In this document: piece by piece, positions 8,315 through 14,615 of the stretch | Layout of the letters: every line of letters begins with the position of its first letter | Position numbering within the stretch: the first letter of the stretch is position 1 | Assembly: GCA_947491935.1 (NCBI GenBank) | Contig: CANLLF010000003.1 | Span: 62,001-126,000 of the forward strand | Direction: 5' to 3' | Origin: an uncultured Roseicyclus sp. | Lineage (GTDB): Bacteria; Pseudomonadota; Alphaproteobacteria; Rhodobacterales; Rhodobacteraceae | Length of the DNA stretch: 64,000 nt | Notes under the pieces: model-generated | Told to the model about the DNA's origin: nothing | The model's database searches: none | What the model saw: the letters and a program-made list of their open reading frames with translations, nothing else | Made by a program: the position numbers and the translations under genes

Positions 8315-8941
8315 TCAGGGGATGAGCGAGGGGAAGGCTTCGTCAAGGGGCAACGGAAACGGCCTCGGGTCCCCGCTGGGGATGTCCGTCGGGCCGACGA
8401 GGTTAACCGGAGCATCCAAGAAGGATCGCGTCGTGAGACTGACCGAGTGCAGCGTTGGATCGTTTGCCGGGTTCTGGCGGTCGGATATGTCGGCGTCGTG
8501 GGACGGGAGAAAGGTCAAAATCACCAGAACGTCCGGGTCCGCACCATCGGAATAGACCAATTGCACTACGCCGCCATCCCCGGCGAAGGAGAGCAGCGGC
8601 GGCGTCACGGTGGGGGATACATCTTCCATGAGGTGCTGGAACACATCATCCAGTGCCATCTCGCCGATGCGCAGCCCGTCATTGGGTGGCGCGTCCGGTG
8701 CGCCCGCGGGCGCGGAGGTGTGAAGCCATGCGATGGTGCCGGACTGCTCATAGAGGACTTCAAGATATTGCTCGAACGGCAAAGGATAGGTCGCCAGCGT
8801 CGCGTCCTCGATATGATCAATGGCCATCGGCTCACCTAGGGGCCCTAGCGCCGCGGCATCCATCCCCGGGCGCAACCCCCGAAAATCCTGCGCGGCTGCG
8901 GGCAGGGCGGTCAGAAGAAGGACCAGAGCCAACCGGATCAT
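8315..8941 (-). CDS. Exported hypothetical protein inside the ilvBH operon
   Basis: A 208-residue protein with a clear signal peptide (MIRLALVLLLTALPAAAQ). Its ATG overlaps the stop of the upstream gene as ATGA, implying translational coupling. The mature part starts DFRGLRPGMDAAALGPLGEP and is beta-rich and acidic, with no cysteines or recognised domain. It is a likely distant paralogue of the protein at 7097-7699 beyond ilvH. It lies 56 bases before ilvH. Function unknown; the position suggests co-expression with acetolactate synthase but does not prove a shared role. Confidence 0.72.
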   Translation of the reverse strand: MIRLALVLLLTALPAAAQDFRGLRPGMDAAALGPLGEPMAIDHIEDATLATYPLPFEQYLEVLYEQSGTIAWLHTSAPAGAPDAPPNDGLRIGEMALDDVFQHLMEDVSPTVTPPLLSFAGDGGVVQLVYSDGADPDVLVILTFLPSHDADISDRQNPANDPTLHSVSLTTRSFLDAPVNLVGPTDIPSGDPRPFPLPLDEAFPSLIP

Positions 8942-9507
8942 GAGATCGGCACGCCGCAGGCGGGTTCCGGCGGAAGCTCGGGGAAATCGGCCTCGAAGCT
9001 CTCGAGGGTCTGGAACGGGTGTTCGGGCAGGATAAAGGGCGGCTCCCCGTCGCGCAGGCTATAGCGGTCGCCCGCAAAGACGCCACCTGCGACGACGGTC
9101 TCGAACAACTCCGCCTCCGAAAAGCAATGGAACCCACCCGGATCCAGCGGCCCGAACGCGCCCGGCCCATATTCGTAGCAGACCTGTGCGCCGAAGGACG
9201 GACCTTCCAAGATGTCCCGACCGTCAAGCCCACCATCGCGGCCGGTGTCGTCGGACCCGCCCGGCAGACGGTCCTGCACCTCTTGATTGGAATAGACGCC
9301 CCAGGTGCCCACGATCACGCCCGGCAGATCATGGAACCACAGATACGCGGTGCCGTCCCCGGCGGTGTATTCGATCTGGTTGCCGCTGAGGTCGTAGAAA
9401 TGGACTGTCCGCCCGCAGAGCAGATCGAACAGCGCATTGACGCCGGTTTGGGCGTTGGCAGGGGCGGCCCCCAGCACAACCAGACCAAGCGCGGCGACGC
9501 GTATCAC
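8938..9507 (-). CDS. Exported hypothetical protein inside the ilvBH operon
   Basis: I chose the GTG at 9507, which overlaps the preceding stop as GTGA and gives a normal signal peptide (VIRVAALGLVVLGAAPANAQ); the longest frame to 9723 would run into the neighbour. The 189-residue protein has a mature start TGVNALFDLLCGRTVHFYDL and several aromatic residues (TAYLWFHDLPGVIVGTWGVY). The repeated beta-strand-like segments suggest a small beta-barrel or lipocalin-like fold, which is only a guess. Four cysteines are spread over the mature part. No known family was recognised. Confidence 0.7.
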   Translation of the reverse strand: MIRVAALGLVVLGAAPANAQTGVNALFDLLCGRTVHFYDLSGNQIEYTAGDGTAYLWFHDLPGVIVGTWGVYSNQEVQDRLPGGSDDTGRDGGLDGRDILEGPSFGAQVCYEYGPGAFGPLDPGGFHCFSEAELFETVVAGGVFAGDRYSLRDGEPPFILPEHPFQTLESFEADFPELPPEPACGVPIS

Positions 9508-9953
9508 AGTTCGTACCCGCAGCGCGCCGCGCATCGAATGAAGAGGGTCCAGTTTTGGCGCGATGGCCCGGAGAGAGATTCGTTTGTGATGACGGCGTTC
9601 TCCGCAATGAATTCCATTCGATAGGCAAATAGCTCTATAAACGCGCTCTCCTCCAACGTGCCGTTCTGGATCAGAAATTCGCAATGCTCGAAGAACCCCA
9701 TGTAGTTTTCGACCGCGATCCATTCCGCTTCGGTCTGCGGTCCGTCACCGTTATCACTCCAATCTCCCGTCCGCATCGTGAGGTAGATCTCGTCATGATG
9801 AAACGACGCCTCTTCGATGCGGAGTAGAAAATCGCCATAGGCGATGCGTTTGGCGCGTCGATGATCTCGGAAGTGGATCAGCAAAGCGATCAGGGCGACG
9901 GGCACGCCAATTGCTGTCGCAATATCGCCAGCCGTCGCCCAAAACGCTGTCAC
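9504..9953 (-). CDS. Hypothetical membrane-anchored protein following ilvB
   Basis: A 149-residue protein. The first 25 residues form one hydrophobic helix (IATAIGVPVALIALLIHF), followed by basic residues (RDHRRAKR) that should stay in the cytoplasm, and then a soluble helical domain (ALSEFLLRI-type pattern, ENYMGFFEHCEFLIQNG). The layout resembles the DUF4760-like class of single-pass proteins, but this is uncertain. Its ATG at 9953 overlaps the ilvB stop as ATGA, so it is translationally coupled to ilvB. Confidence 0.7.
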   Translation of the reverse strand: MTAFWATAGDIATAIGVPVALIALLIHFRDHRRAKRIAYGDFLLRIEEASFHHDEIYLTMRTGDWSDNGDGPQTEAEWIAVENYMGFFEHCEFLIQNGTLEESAFIELFAYRMEFIAENAVITNESLSGPSRQNWTLFIRCAARCGYEL

Positions 9954-11707
9954 ACCAGCACACCGCCGCCCGCATCGATGACGCCCTGCGTCTCGGCTTC
10001 ACCCAGCAACATCTCGTTGTGCGCCTTGCCGGACGGGATCATCGGGAAGCAGTTCTCGTGCTTCTCAACGACGCAATCGAAAATCACTGGGCCGTCGTAA
10101 TTCAGCATCTCCATGATCGCATCGTCCAGATCCTTGGGATCGGAACAGAGGATGCCCTTAGCGCCGAACGCCTCGGCCAGCTTCACGAAATCGGGCAGGG
10201 CTTCGGACCAGCTCTCGGAATAGCGCTCGCCATGCAGCAATTCCTGCCATTGGCGGACCATGCCCAGACGCTCGTTGTTGAGGATGAATTGCTTCACCGG
10301 CAGGCGATACTGCACCGCAGTGCCCATTTCCTGCATGTTCATCAGCCAGGAGGCCTCACCGGCCACGTTGATCACCAGCGCGTCGGGATGGGCGACCTGC
10401 ACGCCAACCGAGGCCGGAAAGCCATAGCCCATTGTCCCCAGGCCGCCGGACGTCATCCAGCGGTTCGGTGCGTCGAAGCCCAGGAATTGCGCGGCCCACA
10501 TCTGGTGCTGGCCCACCTCGGTGCAGATGTAGCGATCCTTGTGGTCCTTGGTCAGGGCCTCCAGCCGCTCCAGCGCGTATTGCGGTTTGATCGTGGTTTC
10601 GGAATTCGCGTAGGTCAGGCAGCGGACCGCTTTCCAGACCTCCAGCTGTTGCCACCAGGTCTGCACCGCGGCCTTGTTGGTCTTGCGTCCGCGAGCCTTC
10701 CAGACCTTCAGCATATCCTCCAGCACATGGGCCACGTCGCCGATGATCGGGAAATCGGCATGGATCACCTTGTTGATCGAGGACGGGTCGATATCCACAT
10801 GGGCCTTCCGGGATCCGGGGCTGAAATCGGCGATGCGGCCGGTGATCCGGTCATCGAAGCGTGCGCCGATATTGATCATCAGATCGCAGCCATGCATGGC
10901 CAGATTGGCCTCGTAAGTACCGTGCATGCCCAACATACCGATCCATTTGTCACCCGAGGCCGGGTAGGCGCCCAGACCCATCAGGGTGGAGGTGATCGGG
11001 AAGCCGCTGGCCTCCACCAATTCGCGCAGGAGCGCACTGGCCTTGTCGCCGGAATTGATCACGCCGCCGCCGGTATAGAACAGCGGGCGTTCGGCGGTTT
11101 CCATCGCCTCGACCAAGGCGGTGATGATCTCGATATCGCCCTTCACCTTGGGTTGATAATGGCTGACCTTCGCCTTGGGTTTTGTCGTGTATGCGCCGGT
11201 GGCGAATTGCACATCCTTGGGGATATCGACCAGAACCGGGCCGGGGCGGCCTTCGGTGGCAATGTGGAACGCTTGGTGGATCGTGTCGGCCAGCGCGTCG
11301 GTTTCCTTGACCAGCCAGTTCATCTTGGTGCAGGGCCGCGTGATGCCGACCGTATCGGCCTCCTGAAACGCGTCCGAGCCGATCATGAACGTTGGCACCT
11401 GGCCCGTCAGGCACACGATCGGGATCGAGTCCATCAGCGCATCGGTCAGGCCGGTCACGGCGTTGGTGGCACCGGGGCCGGACGTGACCAGAACCACGCC
11501 CGGCTTGCCGGTGGAGCGCGCATAGCCTTCGGCGGCATGGACCGCGCCCTGTTCATGGCGCACCAGGATGTGCCGGATCGCGTTTTGCTGGAAGATCTCA
11601 TCGTAAATCGGAAGGACGGCGCCGCCGGGATAGCCAAATACCGTGTCGACACCCTGTTCCTTCAGGGCTTCGACGATCATCTTCGCTCCGGTCATTTGCT
11701 CTGACAT
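9950..11707 (-). CDS. ilvB: Acetolactate synthase large (catalytic) subunit
   Basis: Start at the ATG at 11707 with AAGGA nine bases upstream (585 residues); two earlier in-frame ATG/GTG codons exist but are less well placed. It is a ThDP enzyme: VDTVFGYPGGAVLPIYDEI at the start with the conserved active-site region RHEQGAVHAAEGYARSTGK, and the ThDP-binding GDG-type block appears as a divergent VAGEASWLMNMQEM. It condenses two pyruvates to acetolactate, or pyruvate with 2-oxobutyrate. It heads a leftward operon and is preceded by an attenuator with a leader peptide. The stop overlaps the next gene. Confidence 0.97.
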   Translation of the reverse strand: MSEQMTGAKMIVEALKEQGVDTVFGYPGGAVLPIYDEIFQQNAIRHILVRHEQGAVHAAEGYARSTGKPGVVLVTSGPGATNAVTGLTDALMDSIPIVCLTGQVPTFMIGSDAFQEADTVGITRPCTKMNWLVKETDALADTIHQAFHIATEGRPGPVLVDIPKDVQFATGAYTTKPKAKVSHYQPKVKGDIEIITALVEAMETAERPLFYTGGGVINSGDKASALLRELVEASGFPITSTLMGLGAYPASGDKWIGMLGMHGTYEANLAMHGCDLMINIGARFDDRITGRIADFSPGSRKAHVDIDPSSINKVIHADFPIIGDVAHVLEDMLKVWKARGRKTNKAAVQTWWQQLEVWKAVRCLTYANSETTIKPQYALERLEALTKDHKDRYICTEVGQHQMWAAQFLGFDAPNRWMTSGGLGTMGYGFPASVGVQVAHPDALVINVAGEASWLMNMQEMGTAVQYRLPVKQFILNNERLGMVRQWQELLHGERYSESWSEALPDFVKLAEAFGAKGILCSDPKDLDDAIMEMLNYDGPVIFDCVVEKHENCFPMIPSGKAHNEMLLGEAETQGVIDAGGGVLV

Positions 11708-11753
11708 TGCGCTTTGTCCTTCTTTTCGCGCTTCACTCATTCTCTTGCGACAC

Positions 11754-11782
11754 AAAAAAGCCCTCGGGGGTGATCCGAGGGC
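11754..11782 (-). terminator. Attenuator terminator in the ilvB leader
   Basis: Read leftward, the RNA has an 8-bp perfect stem GCCCTCGG/CCGAGGGC with a seven-base loop, followed at once by six U residues. It lies between the leader peptide stop and the ilvB start. A competing pairing is available: GCGCATGG (11815-11822, inside the last codons of the leader peptide) with CCATGCGC (11781-11788), which takes the first two bases of the terminator's 5' arm. A ribosome stalled at the Ile/Val/Leu codons would leave the competing helix free to form. Confidence 0.85.
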
Positions 11783-11806
11783 GCATGGTTTCCAATATGG
11801 ATGCCG

Positions 11807-11854
11807 TTACCGACCCATGCGCCTTTTTCCTACGAGTACGACAATACCGGACAT
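11807..11854 (-). CDS. ilv leader peptide, 15 residues (attenuator uORF)
   Basis: The peptide MSGIVVLVGKRRMGR is encoded from an ATG at 11854 to a TAA at 11807-11809. AGGAGG lies nine bases upstream (11864-11869). Five consecutive codons specify Ile-Val-Val-Leu-Val, the products of the pathway, just before a terminator hairpin and ilvB. This is the established design for ribosome-mediated transcription attenuation: scarcity of charged branched-chain tRNAs stalls the ribosome and lets transcription enter ilvB. It is too short for ordinary gene finding. Confidence 0.9.
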   Translation of the reverse strand: MSGIVVLVGKRRMGR

Positions 11855-11886
11855 TGGCCCGAGCCTCCTGTGATCGCGTGGGCGGG

Positions 11887-11915
11887 ACGATATGGATGGC
11901 CCTATGGGCCGTCAA
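11887..11915 (-). promoter_or_regulatory. Sigma-70 promoter of the ilvB operon
   Basis: Read leftward, TTGACG (11910-11915) and TATCGT (11887-11892) are separated by exactly 17 bases. Transcription would start near 11880, about 26 bases before the leader peptide ATG. The spacer holds a perfect inverted repeat GGCCC-ATA-GGGCC, which could be an operator. Confidence 0.7.
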
Positions 11916-12378
11916 CAGCGAATACCGATCCGCCATAAAGAAAATGTCGTTTGGGCGGGCTTTTGCGCAACTAATCTTTTCCGCCGCTATGTCGGAGGTA
12001 TCACGACGTTCCGGGTCGGGCAGCGGAAATGCATCAATGGACGGCCCGCCCTCTGAGTCGCCCAGGCCCGTCGAGCAGCCCACCCGGGGGTGATTTTTGC
12101 TGAGGTGAGCCCTTTCAGCCCTGTTTTTCGGGCCTTCAAGGCGGCTGCGACACTATTTCCAAACCCCGAACAGGTGTTAGCGCAAACACCCCATACCTCA
12201 AGGATGTAGCAAATCGCGAATGGTCAATATTGGTAAGAAAATTTTACAAAAAACACCCATTCAGACAAGAAAACCTGTTTTCGAGACCACCCCGTTTCGC
12301 TAACGTGCGCTCACTTCTACCCATCCGCGGCCCGAGGGGGGCCCCGGAGGAAGATCCAAACGGGAGGGAAATATACTC
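11916..12378. other. Divergent intergenic region between ilv promoter and TRAP operon
   Basis: About 460 bases without a convincing gene, becoming AT-richer toward the TRAP genes. It should contain the TRAP promoter. An imperfect operator-like sequence lies around 12230-12248 (GTAA and TTAC arms around an A/T-rich centre, with TGGT repeats just before), of the type bound by GntR- or LysR-class regulators. I could not decide on a promoter. Confidence 0.4.
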
Positions 12379-13464
12379 ATGGATCGTCGTTCTTTCTTGC
12401 GCACGTCTGCAGTTGGCGGGGCCGCAGCGGCCACAACAACGCTTGCGGCACCGGCCTATGCCCAGGGCAACCGCACGCTGACCATGGTCACGTCGGTGCC
12501 CGATGGCTTCGCCATTTTCGATGACGCCGCGCAGATGGCTGCGGATCGCATCACCGCGATGACCGATGGCCAGCTGACCATCAACAAGATGCCCGCCGGT
12601 TCGCTGGTTGGCGCCTTCGAGGTGTTCGATGCTGTGTCGTCCGGCCAGGCCGATCTCTATCACTCGGCTGATTACTACTTCCTCAACCAGCACCCGGCAT
12701 TTGCCTTCTTCACCTCGGTGCCGTTTGGCATGACCGGTCAGGAAATGGCGAACTGGTATTACCATCGCGGCGGCCATGATCACCACAACGAGCTGGCATC
12801 GCTGTTCAACCTCAAGTCGTTCATGTGCGGCTCCACGGCGATGCAGCCCGGCGGCTGGTACAACACCGAGATCACCTCGGCTGACGACCTGCAGGGCCTT
12901 CGCTTCCGGATGCCGGGCCAGGGTGGCCAGGTTCTCGGCCGCCTCGGCGCTTCGGTTCAGAACATTCCCGGCGGTGAGATCTATCAGGCGCTCGCGTCCG
13001 GCCAGATCGACGGTGCGGAGTGGATCGGCCCCTATGCGGACGAGCGCATGGGCTTCCAGGAAGTTACCAACACCTACTATACGTCCGGCTTCCACGAGCC
13101 CGGCTCGGCGCTGACGCTGTCGTTCAATCTCGAAGTCTACGAGTCCCTGACCGACCAGCAGAAGATCATCGTCGATACCGCAACCCGCGCTGTCTACTCC
13201 GACAACCTGTCGCTGTCGCTGGCCGAAAACGGCGCCGCTCTGACCCGTCTGCAGGCGGCTGGTGTTCAGGTTCGCGAATTCCCCGACGACGTCTGGGATG
13301 CCTTCGGCGCCGCGGCGGCCGAGGTGCGCGAAGAGAACATGGGTGATCCGATCTACGCCTCGATCGCCGAGAGCTATTTCTCGTCGCTCGAAGAATCCGC
13401 CAACTGGTTCGAAATCGGCGATGCCGAATACATGCGCCAGCGGAACCGTGTGAACGCGGGCTGA
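12379..13464 (+). CDS. TRAP transporter substrate-binding protein (DctP, TakP-like)
   Basis: A 361-residue protein with a twin-arginine-like start (MDRRSFLRTSAVGGAAAA) and signal cleavage after AAPAYAQ. The mature part matches the family of the Rhodobacter 2-oxoacid binder TakP: ALASGQIDGAEWIGPYADE holds the conserved Glu-Trp-x-Gly pair that positions a calcium-bound or carboxylate ligand, and the conserved arginine lies in GLRFRMPG. It captures an organic anion in the periplasm and delivers it to the two permeases that follow. The substrate is probably a 2-oxo or hydroxy acid, by family only. SD AGGGA precedes the ATG. Confidence 0.9.
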   Translation: MDRRSFLRTSAVGGAAAATTTLAAPAYAQGNRTLTMVTSVPDGFAIFDDAAQMAADRITAMTDGQLTINKMPAGSLVGAFEVFDAVSSGQADLYHSADYYFLNQHPAFAFFTSVPFGMTGQEMANWYYHRGGHDHHNELASLFNLKSFMCGSTAMQPGGWYNTEITSADDLQGLRFRMPGQGGQVLGRLGASVQNIPGGEIYQALASGQIDGAEWIGPYADERMGFQEVTNTYYTSGFHEPGSALTLSFNLEVYESLTDQQKIIVDTATRAVYSDNLSLSLAENGAALTRLQAAGVQVREFPDDVWDAFGAAAAEVREENMGDPIYASIAESYFSSLEESANWFEIGDAEYMRQRNRVNAG

Positions 13465-13580
13465 TCGACGTCTTCTAAAACAGCGGCGTCGCCCCGGCCA
13501 AACTCGGTGGGGGCGACGCCGATCAGTAAGGCGATGCGTTGCGCTTTCCCCCGATGGCGCAACAGGTAGCGGGGAATTCC

Positions 13581-14570
13581 ATGGAAAACGAGATCGCGTG
13601 TTCAGGCTTCTTCCGGCCAAGTGCGGAAGGAACCATATCGTGCCTTGATAAATTTCAGGACGGCAGCTTTTTCGGCTTCGTTGTCGGCAACTTCGTCGAA
13701 GCGCCGTACAACCTGATCGCCACGATCCTGAACCCGACCCAATGGCTGTTCTGGGAAAACCGCGAAGCGCTGGTGCGCTTCATCTATTACGGTGGCTCGG
13801 TCGAGTTTTTCTTCGTCGTCTTCACCACCTTCCTTGTGATCACCGCGCTCGGCATGGCCTGGAAGCGTCAGATCCTCTGGGCCTGCGTCCGCGGGCTGGA
13901 AGCGTTTGCCAATGGCGTCGGGCGGCTGGCCGCCTGGGCCGGCCTTCTGATGGTCCTGCAACAGGTGATGATCGTCTTTCTGCAGCGGATTTTCCGGGTG
14001 GCGGAGATCCAGCTTGGCCCCCTTGGCACCGCCTTCACCCAGGATCTGAGCTGGTGGGGCGAAGAGCTGAAGCTCTATAACGCGCTCGTCGTGTGCCTCT
14101 GTGCCAGCTACACCTTCGTGCAGGGCAGCCATGTGCGTGTTGACCTGGTCTATTCCGCCGTCAGCCATGGCACCAAGCGTATCATCGACATGTTCGGCAG
14201 CCTGTTCTTCATGATGCCCGCGATCGTGCTGACATACATGTATGCCTGGTTCTTCATGTGGCGCCATCTGGTTGTGCCCAACCCGTCGGCCACCGGCGAG
14301 TTGGACCGGATGCTGATGCAGGCCCGCGTCATGCGCTGGAACGTGGAAACCATCGGGTTCAGCCCCAACGGCTTCAACGCCTATTTCCTGTTCAAGGTCC
14401 TTCTGGTGGCGTTCTGCGTCATGATCTTCCTGCAGGCCATCGCGTTCTTCTGGCGCTCGTATCTGGAGTGGCTGGAGGGTGAGGGCAGCGCCGGGAAATA
14501 CGTCGACCGCGATGTGCTCGGCGACGAAGCCGAAGAACTCGAACATGCCATTCACTCAGGCTCGACCTGA
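13581..14570 (+). CDS. TRAP transporter small permease (DctQ), enlarged
   Basis: I placed the start at the ATG at 13581 (329 residues, GGGGA upstream) rather than 13539. At least four membrane segments are visible (WAGLLMVLQQVMIVFLQRIF, LYNALVVCLCASYTFV, FGSLFFMMPAIVLTYMYAWFF, FKVLLVAFCVMIFLQAIAFFW). The family motif around SHVRVDLVYSAV is present. Ordinary DctQ proteins have about 170 residues; this one has an extra N-terminal domain with further hydrophobic segments, as in the large-permease TakQ-type class. It works with the DctP and DctM of the same operon. Confidence 0.88.
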   Translation: MENEIACSGFFRPSAEGTISCLDKFQDGSFFGFVVGNFVEAPYNLIATILNPTQWLFWENREALVRFIYYGGSVEFFFVVFTTFLVITALGMAWKRQILWACVRGLEAFANGVGRLAAWAGLLMVLQQVMIVFLQRIFRVAEIQLGPLGTAFTQDLSWWGEELKLYNALVVCLCASYTFVQGSHVRVDLVYSAVSHGTKRIIDMFGSLFFMMPAIVLTYMYAWFFMWRHLVVPNPSATGELDRMLMQARVMRWNVETIGFSPNGFNAYFLFKVLLVAFCVMIFLQAIAFFWRSYLEWLEGEGSAGKYVDRDVLGDEAEELEHAIHSGST

Positions 14571-14615
14571 TCCAAACCACCGCCTCACGACGACGCGTGC
14601 AGCAAGGGGAATACT

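Noticed and set aside
9911-11704. A 597-codon frame antisense to ilvB
   Set aside because: It is a high-GC shadow of ilvB; the amino acid composition is low-complexity (His/Gln/Gly rich) and ilvB has all family motifs.
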